A stretch of DNA of 64,000 bases from Arcuatula senhousia (Eukaryota; Mollusca; Bivalvia; Mytilida; Mytilidae): NCBI GenBank assembly GCA_963971305.1, contig OZ020309.1, positions 15,927,001 through 15,991,000 on the forward strand, written 5' to 3'. The notes under the pieces are model-generated. The model was not told where the DNA came from and did not search any database. It saw nothing but the letters and a program-made list of their open reading frames with translations. This document shows, piece by piece, positions 20,541 to 30,347 of the stretch. Position numbers and translations under genes: made by a program. How positions within the stretch are numbered: position 1 is the stretch's first letter; each line of letters begins with the position of its first letter.

Positions 20541-21066
20541 TACGGAAGCCCTGGAGGGACATTTTGAGTTAAGAGTTAGGAGTTACAACTTACTACTTAG
20601 CACTTATTTCTTATTTCTTTGGTAATTAAATGTAATTATTGAACTTTGAATTAGGAACGTCGTGCTATTATATTTGTTATTCATGAATCACTCTGATATC
20701 ACTTATAATCATATATGTTGTACTGTCTTTGCCCCTTGAGGGCCCTTAATTGGCCAGTAAACTTTTTTGTATTCTTGTATTTGTATTCATTTCTTATGAC
20801 TTATTTGTTTTTTTCTTAATACTTTTTTTCAGGTATGGATTTTGCAACTTGGGGGGGGGGGGGGGGGGGTGTGCTACATTGAAACAATATCGATTTTTTG
20901 TTAAGTCCCACGTACATTTAAGTTTACGCGTAGGCTTTAAGCACTTTTCTCTTTTTGAAAAAAAAACCCAAATACGTCATAAGAAATAAGTGCGAAGTAG
21001 TTAGTTGTAACTTCTAATTCTTAACCCCTAACTCTTAACTCAAAATGTCCCTCCAGGGCTTCCGTA
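20541..21066. mobile_element. Element with 74-88 bp terminal inverted repeats carrying a LINE tail
   Basis: The left arm 20541-20614 (TACGGAAGCCCTGGAGGGAC...) is complementary to the right arm 20979-21066. The right arm has a 14-bp internal expansion. Between them lie a LINE 3' tail (20628-20795), a run of about 19 G near 20851-20869 and AT-rich DNA. It encodes no transposase. The overlapping open frame starting at 20371 is not considered real. Confidence 0.75.
20628..20795 (+). mobile_element. 5'-truncated copy of the LINE (3' UTR only)
   Basis: Matches the reverse complement of about 6700-6860: GTAATTATTGAACTT, CACTCTGATATCACTTATAA, CTTTGCCCCTTGAGGGCCCT, TAATTGGCC and a TTTGTATTC tail. It begins downstream of the ORF2 stop, so it is a typical dead-on-arrival insertion. 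Confidence 0.8.
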
Positions 21067-21496
21067 ATATTGTTTTCAACAGGAGAAAAAAAAAACACAA
21101 AAAAAACCCAAATCACTATGTTCACTTTCATATTCAGCCAACGTATGGGGAAATCCGTTTAAGGTGGACATAACGAACGATACAACTCCTTTGTTTGCGA
21201 TGATATACCTCTTTCCAGTTACAACCCAAACATCAGTACTAAACGGACATCAGCTTGTAAAAATAGAAATGTGTAATCGGTAAGCTTTTCTTTAACTTAC
21301 TGATGCTACTTTCAGAGACCTTATCATAAATTCAAACTGACAAATACTGTCTACATTCATACAGATAGACAGCCAGATTAAGCGGATCAGAGCCCGTAAG
21401 TCCCAAAGGTAATTAATCCAGCCTGCGTAAAAACCGAAGATTAGACATTAGGGTTCAGCGTACAGTTTTCTAAACCAAATTCTTTTAAAGATACAT

Positions 21497-22075
21497 TTGT
21501 TTTCGCATGCATACGTGATCACGATTTAGAGCCAACTTATGTATCCCACAAAACTTGAGGGTAAGGAAATTTCAGTTTCTACAAATTCTGGAAAATCTTC
21601 TTCATGTTTTGATTTGTTTCTCTAAAATTGACACATAAGAGAGAAAAAAAACTTTTTTACAGTGCTTCTTGAAACCAGCTTCATGTTGAAAATGTACACA
21701 AAGGTCCACACTTCATACGTTCTCTAAAAAAATGTTCCCTCGTAATCAGCCAATGGTGGAAAATTAAAAGTTGACTTGAACGTCTTGTTTTCGCATGCGT
21801 GCTTGATCAAGATTTAGTGCCATCTTATGTATCCCACAATCTTTAAGAGTAAGGAAATTTCAGTTTCTACAAATTCTGGAAAATCTTCTTTATATTTTGA
21901 TTTGTTTCTCTAAAAAATTGACCAATAAGAGAAAAAAAACTCACTTTTTTACAGTGCTCTATTGAAACCAGCTTCATGTTGAAAATGTATACAAAAGTCC
22001 ACACTTCGTACGGTCCCTAAAAAATCTTCCTTCGTTATCAGCCACTAGTGGAAAAATTCAAAATTGAGTTGAACG
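21497..22075 (+). repeat. Tandem duplication, two copies of about 288 bp
   Basis: TTGTTTTCGCATGC at 21497 recurs at 21785. GGTAAGGAAATTTCAGTTTC, CAAATTCTGGAAAATCTTCT and CCAGCTTCATGTTGAAAATG recur at matching spacing. Copies differ by scattered substitutions and small indels, so the duplication is not recent. No gene is seen. Confidence 0.85.
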
Positions 22076-22179
22076 TATTGGTTAATGTTTGTTTTGATCA
22101 GTGTTTTGCTGGTTGTTGTACTGAGATGATCATCTTAATATCCCTATTATGTCTTCACAGCCGTGTGGCGTTGTGTGTT

Positions 22180-22365
22180 ACTACCGGTCCCTAAGATCGC
22201 AATGGAAGAGGGAGGTTTGGCGCGCCATAAAACCTTAATTTACCCACCATTTCATTTGAAATGCCTGTACCAAATCAGGACCATTGTCATTTATAACTAT
22301 TCCGGTGTGTCTTCCATGTTTTTTTCTTTTTTCTTGGACATTGAGATTGATCCTCCAAGTTCGGT
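22180..22365 (+). repeat. Dispersed repeat with GGCGCGCCA, partner at 55507-55690
   Basis: ACCGGTCCCTAAGATCGCAA, TTTGGCGCGCCATAAAACCT, CATTTCATTTGAAATGCCTG, AGGACCATTG and TTCCGGTGTGTCTTCCATG are shared with the minus-strand copy near 55.6 kb. Confidence 0.75.
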
Positions 22366-23127
22366 AATTTGGTAATAAAGCTAATCCAGAAAAGCGCTTC
22401 ACAAAACGCAGTGAAATTTTGCTTTTGTACATTTATTAAAATCATTTCAATGTGTGGATCGTGTCTTTTTGGCACATATTCCATATTCTTTCGTTTTTAA
22501 TATTACTTTTATTTACACACCAATGGGGGGTAGAGAGAGACTCAGAGTATTGAAAATTGAAAATTGTCACAGGCGCTCTGTCATATATATTAAAAATGCC
22601 AAACACAACCTTTTGGAAATGAAAAACTGGCTTAAAACTTTATTGAATAAAGGTTATAAAATCGAAATTTTAGTAAATTAAAATCTTTGAATTAGTCTTT
22701 TTTGGTAAATATATTGATAATTTGATACCTATTTTAGAATGTAAATTATTTAGTTATTTTTAGACTTATGTCATTTTTTGGCATTACAGTGGTCAAGTGT
22801 TTCGGTTTTGTGTGATGAAACATCACAAAATCATTAATTGTTTGACGTGCTGTGTCGAATTTAAAATCGACATACTTTATTTTTTTTTATATCGGTCGAT
22901 AGATGCTTATTAGCTAGCTGTCAGTAACTTCGAGTGTTCTCATGCAAGAGAATATCTCTACGTCCCATTAATTTCTTCTTGTCCATATGTCTCAGGTACT
23001 CTCTTGGTGAATTTAACTTCTACCAATTTGATTTCTACTGTGTGTTAGTTTGTGCTTTGTTAATGATTATCAATATAAAACTAGTTTAATCCCGCCACAT
23101 TTTAAACTTGTGTGTCTGTCTTAAGGA

Positions 23128-23412
23128 AACGACCATTTGATTTTTATGGGGGGGGGGGGGGGGGGGGGCTATGGTGAAATTTGAAATAAAAAGGCAGGAT
23201 GGCAAAAATTCAGAAATTAAAAGGCAGGTTAGTGCTTTGAGTGAAATAAAAGGCAGGATGGTATCTTTGGTTGAAGAAATTATAGTAGCTTTAAAAATAA
23301 AAAAATTGCGCGAGCTAGCGCAAAAAAAAATCCAGGCTCTGCTTTTTCTGAAAATAAAAAGGCAAGATGAAGAAAATCTCCATAGCCCCCTAAAAATCAA
23401 ATGGTTGCTCCC
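23128..23412. mobile_element. MITE with G-run termini
   Basis: The left end GACCATTTGATTTTTATGGG plus a G-run is inverted at the right end as CCCCCTAAAAATCAAATGGT. The interior repeats AAATAAAAAGGCAGGATGG-like motifs and contains a GCGCGAGCTAGCGC palindrome. A partial relative is at 48380-48575. Confidence 0.75.
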
Positions 23413-23559
23413 TAAACCAGGAATCCTTATCAAAGCTTATGTTTGTATTTCGTCGAATTTATATTAACTGTTTTTTGTCAAGAAAGGGGTTTTTCATTGC
23501 ACTTTAGGAATTGCATGAATATTATGTACTAAGTAGTTTTTATTCAATCCAGGGCCAAT

Positions 23560-23705
23560 TGAAAAAAAATGAGCAGCGACTACTGGTCACATTAAAAGCT
23601 GCTGGCTGTTTTCATTGTGGATTTTTTTTATTGTCGTTGTTTATATTGTACGTTGTGTCGCGTACACTTATTCCACATTTCATTATCTTCTATTCTACAT
23701 GTATA
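23560..23705 (+). repeat. Fragment of the GTGTCGCGTACACTTATTCC repeat
   Basis: CTGCTGGCTGTTTTCATTGT, an ATTGTCGTTG block and TGTGTCGCGTACACTTATTC match the 5104-5345 copy. Confidence 0.55.
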
Positions 23706-23822
23706 TGAATATATAAAGCATAGAACAATGAAACTAAAATATGCTGAACTGAAAACCAAATTCTAATCGTTACAGATATCAACTTATGCCTGAGATAAAA
23801 AGAAGCCATGAGCTTTGATTTT

Positions 23823-23866
23823 GCTACGCCTGATGCGCCTTTTGTCTGTTTAAGATTAATCAGAGG
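23823..23866 (-). ncRNA. Decayed hammerhead ribozyme relic
   Basis: On the minus strand the sequence aligns along its length with the ribozyme at 52396-52439 but has lost function. CTGATGA has become CTGATTA, the stem II start GTC has become ATC, GAAA has become AAAA, and the cleavage triplet GTC has become ATC. The AGGCGTAGCAAAAT 3' flank is shared with the intact copy. Confidence 0.65.
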
Positions 23867-24057
23867 CTCTTTGCTTCTGAAGATCACAATAGTCCTCGCT
23901 TTGAAAAAGCAATGATGGGTTGAAGAAGGTCCCCTTAGATTGCGCGGATCTTAAGTAATTGGATGTACCGCACCACGTGCGACGTTGTGACACAATAAGG
24001 ATAGTATCATATTGTCTAAGTATAGCAAAAAGCAATCAACTAATCAAAGCAATCACG

Positions 24058-24232
24058 AATGGTCTCAAGGAACGATGCTAGTCCTCCGGAAGGGACGAAA
24101 CAAATGTTGTGTATGCGGAGAGCAATACCCAATGCACGTTAAAGACCCTTTGTAGATTTCGATAATAGTAGGCTAAATGGGGACCGCTACAAAGGCCACA
24201 CTCGCAAACTGCTAGCTGGAGAGGGATTCACA
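24058..24232 (+). mobile_element. Body fragment of the tRNA-headed SINE
   Basis: GGTCTCAAGGAACGATGCTA, CTCCGGAAGGGACGAAA, ACGTTAAAGACC and GGGGACCGCTACAAAGG match the minus strand of 47005-47220. The tRNA-like head is missing here. Confidence 0.65.
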
Positions 24233-25264
24233 TTAGCATCAAACTTGTTTCCCAATTCAGAATTAAGAAACACATTTAAAGTAAAGCAATCATATCGATT
24301 GTTATTTTACCTATTTGCTTATCTCAAAAGGACAAGTTTATAACTAACCAAGCAGAATGACAATACTCTACCAATCATTTGTTGTTTTCGGTATATCATT
24401 TTGAAAGTGTTTGATATTCTGTTGGCGTTGAATAGAGAAATCTATTACACAATGAGACAACCCTTCGCCAAAAACTAAAATACTAGTAATTACAAAGCAT
24501 TAATCCCAACGAAAAGATGGAATGCAAATGTCAAGAAAGCAGACATAGAATTAACAAGTGTAATTATAAGAAACAACCTTAAATAAACATTACGCAATGA
24601 GAGAATTAATGAAAAGACATGAAGACTGAAAGCCTATCAATAATATTAAACAAAGAGGAGTAAATTATGCGCTTCATGATAAGGTCTAGTATAATAAACA
24701 GTAACATGATCTAAGGATTTGATATGTAATCTCTACTAGAAAAAGCAAAAACAAATATTTAGAAATTCCAAACAACCAGATAAACAAAAGCATTAGACTC
24801 GTACACATCGGAGCTTTTTTGGGGGACCGAACAGTCACATATTTACTTCGGGAATCCTTAAAAGCTATTCTTTTTCTCAAACAATGTCAAAAACACAAGT
24901 TTGTAATAGAAGTGAAGGTATAGGGCCATGATACCTAGTCGAAATACTGTTTGTGAATACCCGAACCAAGTCAGGACCATTGCAATCTTCGATTTCTCCT
25001 GATTGTCTTTGCCATGAAGTTCGTTATTTTGTCTTCTTTGAAATCAGTGACACATCGTTTAAATGCCACAAACCTCTAAATATTCATAGAGGGATGTAGA
25101 CGTATAAATGGGTCATCCGAATGTCAAAAGTATGAAATTGCTAAACAGAACCAGTGAACAAGACGAGAACAGCCTGAAGAACAGACAACACAAAAATACA
25201 AAAACAACTGAACAGAAATCAACAACGTGAAGGGTTATTTTCATGCAACGTCTTCGTTGTTTTT

Positions 25265-25330
25265 ATTTTCAGTGTTTTCGTGATTTTGATTTTTCGTGTT
25301 TTCGTGATTTTGATTTTTCGTGCTTTTTTG
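25265..25330 (+). repeat. Short tandem repeat, about 28-bp unit
   Basis: About 2.5 copies of a GTTTTCGTGATTTTGATTTT-TCGT unit. Confidence 0.7.
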
Positions 25331-25799
25331 TTGACATAGTTGTAATTGTTTCGTTTTTTGCATGCATGTATTCTAGCCTTTTTTGCTTCAAAATCTTGAA
25401 CTTGTTGAAATCAGTTCATATTCTTAAAAAATGTTTTAAAAATTAAATGAATTTAAACTAATTTCACAGTTATTCAAACTCATTTTGCTGTGTTTCGTGA
25501 TTGGCGATTTTTATAACTCGTGCTTCGTTTATTCAAGCACGTGGTTTCTTGTTGGAACCCCCCTTTACCACCATCTTATATAATAATAGATCTTAAAAAT
25601 AGATCTTAAAAACTGTGCAAGATATATGAAAAAAATCAAATTGCATATGGATAAGCACATAAACATCAACAAATTGTATAATGGGGTCAAAGTTGTAAGA
25701 CCTTTCTTTATAGGTCTAGGGCTGTTCCCCTTAGAACAGTAAAACTGACTATTTTATAGACTAGCAGCCCATTGTATATCCATGGCAGTTAATAAAGCA

Positions 25800-25930
25800 C
25801 TTTGAATACCAGGTAAGCGATTCAGTCTCCTGGGAGCCTCTACTTCATTGTTTTTGTGTGCATGTTTTTGTTAATTGCCGCTTGTGCATGTGGGCTCTTA
25901 TTCAACCTCTCATCATCCTCTATACGCGTA
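25800..25930 (+). repeat. Fragment of the 5104-type repeat
   Basis: GTAAGCGATTCAGTCTCC, GGGAGCCTCT and AATTGCCGCTTGTG correspond to blocks of 5104-5345. The TCGCGTAC part is degraded. Confidence 0.45.
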
Positions 25931-27188
25931 GTAGATATTAAATTTCATTGGTTGATGTTTTTCAAATTTATTTTTTTCTTTGGATGTTCATTTTAATCCT
26001 CGCCTGAAATGTACATAGTTAGGTATATGCCTCCTTTCGCTCGTAAAATATCTTTCATGGATCCGTACATGTTAAATTTCAAGTAAACCCGTATTTGAAT
26101 TTAACGATATTTTCACATGATGTGGATCAACACCTTAATATATGTAAAAAATAATGATAATCAAGTTGTTTTTATCCAAATATAGACCTTTTAAATAATT
26201 GAAAGTTTGACTACTGCACTATAATCAAGATTTTATGAATCTTTCACATATCTTTTGCATCGTAGGTCATTAATTAAGTAGCAGATTCCAGTCTTTTTTT
26301 AATTGATAAATTCGGCTTTTCAACTCGAACATGAATTTTCTATACTTAGACTTTGAAAATGTTTCCGTTTAGGTAAAAATAACAAGTGGGGTAGAAACTA
26401 TTTTTTAGTTAAAATTGTTTAATTTATTCTACTTTGCATTTTGCAAAATATGGTTTGGATCTGTAAGATAAATGATGGTTGTAAAAATAAATGTTGCAGT
26501 TTTGAAACTTAGTATTTCTTAGTTTTTTCCAAGAGTATTATATTGAATATTGCCTTTTAGCGTTATAACTAAAATGACATTAGTAAAAATTTCTCACGGC
26601 TGTATAATGTTAACTTTTTGGCCGGGTCTTCATTCTGATCAAAAATAACACAAATATTTTAACTTTTTAAAAATAGTTAATAAAGCCTTAAAGGTTACAG
26701 TGTTTTAAGAAATCTATCATTATGTTGAATGTGCAAATTTTGAGAAGTAATCTCGAGCAAAACGTCCTGACTTTAAATGTAGGCATGAGAAATGGTAGAC
26801 TGAACACTGTTTTTATTAATTGCCCAAACAATCTTCTTCCAAAAGAACTACTACGTGATTTTGTGATATGATTGGAAAAGAGAAATAAACGATCATCTAA
26901 GTACACCTGAATATATGTTAAGGCTTCTTACAGATTATTTAGATTTTAAAAGCCCTTACATTTTTTAAAGGTTAACATTTTTATTTCAGCTAGTTCATGT
27001 CATGTATTTAACAAACCATAACAATGTACCACGGGTTTTTAAATATAGAAGATGACAAAGATATCAGAATGAATGGATTTTCACAGAACGATAACTTTTA
27101 AAGATAGTATGATGACGAAGATAGCAAGAATATGTCTAAAAGACATTATGCCCTATCTCGCAACATTTTTTTTATGCAATCACTAAAG
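25931..27188. other. No gene recognised
   Basis: AT-rich DNA without convincing exons, hairpins or repeats. Confidence 0.4.
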
Positions 27189-28015
27189 CATCACTAGGTG
27201 CACCACCATATACAAATATGGTTGCTATGGCACTTGTCAGTAAGAAGGAAGGGACTTTAACCATTCTTCAATAAGTGACCACAGTCCGCAACCGAAGTAT
27301 GCATTGTGTTTAGCATCACTAGGCGCACCTACCATACCAATATATAGTTGATGTGGCACTTGTCAGTAAGTGGGAATGGATTTAAACCATTATTCTGTAA
27401 GAGTTCATCCATGCGGAAAATATATGTCACATCCAGCATTCGAAGCATGCATTGTGCTAAGCTTCACTAAAGGTGCACCTATCAAACCAATATGGTTGCT
27501 ATGACACCTGTCAGTAAGTGGGAATGGAATTTAACCATTATTCTGTAAGAGTTCATCCATGCGGAATATGTAGGTCACAGTAAGCATCCGAAACATGCGT
27601 TGTGCTAAGCATCACTGGGTGCACCTACCAAACCAATATGGTTGCTATGGCACCTGTCAGTAAGAGGGAATGTAATTTAACCATTATTCTGTAAGAGTTC
27701 ATCCATGCAGAATATGTAGGTCGCAGTAAGCATCCGAAGCATGCATTGTGATTAGCATCACTAGGTGGTCCTACCATATTAATATGGTTGCTATGGCACT
27801 TATCAGTAAGAAGGAATGGACTTTAACCATTCTTCTTTAAGTGGTCATTCATGCGGAAAAATAGGTCATAGCCAGCATCCGAAGCATGCATTGTGCTTAG
27901 CATCACTAGGTGCACCTACCATACCAATATGATTGATGTGGCACCAATAGATGCACTTACCATACCAATATACTAGTAATTGATGAGGCATTTGTCAGTA
28001 AGTGGGAATTTGGAA
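27189..28015. repeat. Satellite-like tandem array, period about 147 bp
   Basis: CATCACTAGGTGCACCTACC-like starts fall at 27189, 27314, 27462, 27610, 27756 and 27901. Shared internal blocks include ACCAATATGGTTGCTATGGC, CTGTCAGTAAG, TTTAACCATTATTCTGTAAG and CATCCGAAGCATGCATTGTG. The first unit is shorter (125 bp) and the last is partial. It abuts a minus-strand hairpin-element head at 28018-28097 and may be that element's internal array. Confidence 0.88.
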
Positions 28016-28017
28016 AT

Positions 28018-28097
28018 ATGGTGATTTGGGACGGACGAACGGACAGAAGGCCGAAATAATGGACGGACGAACGGACCCGAACACTAAAAATGGGGCA
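28018..28097 (-). mobile_element. Head region of an ATGCCCC hairpin element
   Basis: On the minus strand it reads ATGCCCCATTTTTAGTGTTC, then GGGTCCGTTCGTCCGTCC and CCGTTCGTCCGTCCCAAAT, matching 19315-19395. One arm of the head hairpin is deleted. The array at 27189-28015 lies on its downstream side. Confidence 0.65.
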
Positions 28098-28218
28098 TTT
28101 TGGTTTAAATTTATTAAATTCGTTATCATAAAATTCGATGCACGTTTATATTATAGTCGTATGGTTCTGAAAGGGCTAATGAAATATGCCCTAAAAGACG
28201 TATCACATCAGAACGGTC

Positions 28219-28420
28219 TCAAAATAGGTGAGATAAACTGAAAAAAATCTTTGCTAGCTCTAATAGAAGAAAATAATGAGATGTGGAATAAGTGTACGCG
28301 ACATAACAAGCGGTAATTAAAAAAAAAACACAATGGAAAAATAGCCAACAGCCTTCAACGAGGCCAGTAGGCGCTGCTTGCCGTTCTGCAATCGGCCTAA
28401 GGTCTAAATAGAATGCATAT
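28219..28420 (-). repeat. 5104-type repeat, minus strand
   Basis: On the minus strand: GAAGGCTGTTGGCTATTTTT, AATTACCGCTTG, TGTCGCGTACACTTATTCC and ACATCTCATTATTTTCTTCT. The ORF across it is not considered a gene. Confidence 0.6.
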
Positions 28421-29040
28421 GATTCAAATCTAGCCCTGAAATAGTCAAAGATAGACCCCCTCTTCCTTAACAAGGAACAGAAAACATCTAAAACAAAAGC
28501 TTTGTCAAGGATTCCTAAGTCAGTATATGAAACGTTTATCTTTCAAATTGTTTGCTGTAAACTATTATTACTTCTGGTTTTGATTGCGGTCGAAAAGTAT
28601 GGTAAAAGTACACCCATTTAAAAAGTACACACAAATAATAGATCAAATTCATATTCAGAAGAATTCAGCACTTTTGAACATTTTGCCCTGAGTGAATTTT
28701 ATTGGATCTATGAATTAAAATGAACGGCCATAACGAAATACTTTAAATATTTTATAACATAAATGTTGTCATCTAGGCAAATAGATGTTTGTTATCTAAC
28801 TTTGTTCCAACTTAAGCCTTGAGAGATTAACACTAATGCCTTTCTAATATACATATATTGCAATGCCATGATAGATAAATAATCTATAGTATACGCTCAT
28901 CCATGAGTTTAGTATAGCTATCGGAGCACTATGATAAACAATTTTTTTCATAATAAATACTGGTGACAATAAAATAATAGCAATTATAAACTTGAAAATC
29001 TTTACAAATAGATATGTGAAAACCAACTGGTGACACTACA

Positions 29041-29275
29041 TTTACATTTACATTCACATTTACATTTGCTGCGCGACGGATGTGCTATAGCAGACAGCAA
29101 CTGTCCACTCTTCCGGAGCACCTGAGTTCACTCTCATTACGATAAGAGTTGTTAATTGATATTCAATGGTTTTTATGTTGCCGTGTTATATATGTTTTTT
29201 TCCGTCCTGTCCTTGTTTGTGTTTGCTGATTTTGACATTGGTACTTTGATGCCCAATTGGTACCTCTGCCTTTCA
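29041..29275 (+). mobile_element. Penelope-like 3' tail fragment preceded by (ACATTT)n
   Basis: A short ACATTT simple repeat is followed by GCGACGGATGTGCTATAGCA, CTTCCGGAGCACCTGAGTTC and CCCAATTGGTACCTCTGCCT, the non-coding tail of the Penelope-like family. No RT sequence is left. Confidence 0.65.
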
Positions 29276-30124
29276 CCTTGTTCCCCGTGTACTTGTTTGT
29301 GACTAATCGGTATAATAATATTATATATGCAAGTAGGGAAGTAGAACAAAAGTATCATTTGACAATTATTCCTATAATGAAACAAATGATCGTTATTAGG
29401 AAAAAATAGAGCGACCGTAGATGAATTTTAACCAATTTTATTTTCCAGTGCCCCAGAAAAGTTCATATTTTGAGAAGGAAATTCAGGTTACTGGGTTTAG
29501 CATTCTTCATCGATTTTGAAAAATATTATAATATTCTGTTTTGATATTAATTTTTTGTTGTATATTTCCGCCATTTGCTTTTCCTTCCAAAGTAATTCCT
29601 TTTTGCATATAATATGATAGAGGGGAAATTCGGGTCAAATCTTAGAAAAATCAAGAAAAAAAAACCAACTTCATCTGTATCAAATTGTTTCCAAAATATC
29701 TTTTCTTACGATCCTTTGGAATATTCTGTTATGTAGTCATTTTCAATTTGCTAAATGGTTTCTATACAGAAGACAAATCGCTTATATTTATATATTTTTC
29801 CACAGTTTTATTGTAATCGATTCCTAATAATGGATTTGTATCATTAATATGACCGTATTAATAATCAATTATCATCAAGCGTTTCTCATTCTAAGTGGAA
29901 GAATTTGTCATAAATGTCGAACTAGTATCCAACACTTCAAGACAACTCGACACCCAGAAATCTGAGCGTTATTCCCATAATAGTTTTTACCTGAATGCAG
30001 CATTAATCCATATATAGTAAAACCTGCTCTGATTGGCCAGATTTTTTGAGTAATGGATGACGGATAGTTTGAGCAATGACGATGATTTACCATTGAATGG
30101 AACTGCAGAACTATCGATTCTCTC

Positions 30125-30180
30125 CCATTGGTTTTTCTAAGGCGCTGGTCACGTGGAAGAGTTCCATATATTCTATAACT
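30125..30180 (+). promoter_or_regulatory. Promoter-like block upstream of the signal-peptide exon
   Basis: CCATTGG (30125-30131, an inverted CCAAT box), the E-box CACGTG (30150-30155) and a TATATTCTATAACT stretch (about 30166-30179) occur in order. They lie about 100 bp upstream of the ATG at 30278, which is reasonable spacing for transcription starting near 30200. Confidence 0.45.
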
Positions 30181-30277
30181 ATTTCAGCATCCCACTTTCT
30201 CGTGAATATTGTTATTGACAATTGGGAATTGAACTACTTGGACATTCCACGGAACTTTTTACAAAGACAATTTTAAG

Positions 30278-30347
30278 ATGAAATTTGTTTCAGTTTTTGC
30301 AGTTTTAACAATCCTTTTTGTATCTTCTACTAACTCTTATTGGATAG
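30278..30347 (+). CDS. Candidate first exon encoding a signal peptide
   Basis: The ATG at 30278 opens 23 codons. They begin MKFVSVFAVLTILFVSS, a textbook secretory signal with a basic n-region, a hydrophobic core and small residues, and continue TNSYWI. The exon then ends at ATAG|GTGAGTG, a near-consensus 5' splice site, in phase 1. Cleavage after the Thr-Asn-Ser stretch is likely. The product is therefore a secreted or membrane protein whose remaining exons lie downstream, and its identity is unknown. Bivalve antimicrobial peptides, byssal proteins and other small secreted proteins share this gene design, but the exon does not discriminate. Confidence 0.6.

Noticed and set aside
20371..20625. 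84-codon ATG frame
   Set aside because: Its second half is the left arm of an inverted-repeat element and no splice or motif evidence supports it.
27189..28015. CRISPR-like array
   Set aside because: The whole ~147-bp unit is repeated without unique spacers, and the genome is clearly eukaryotic.
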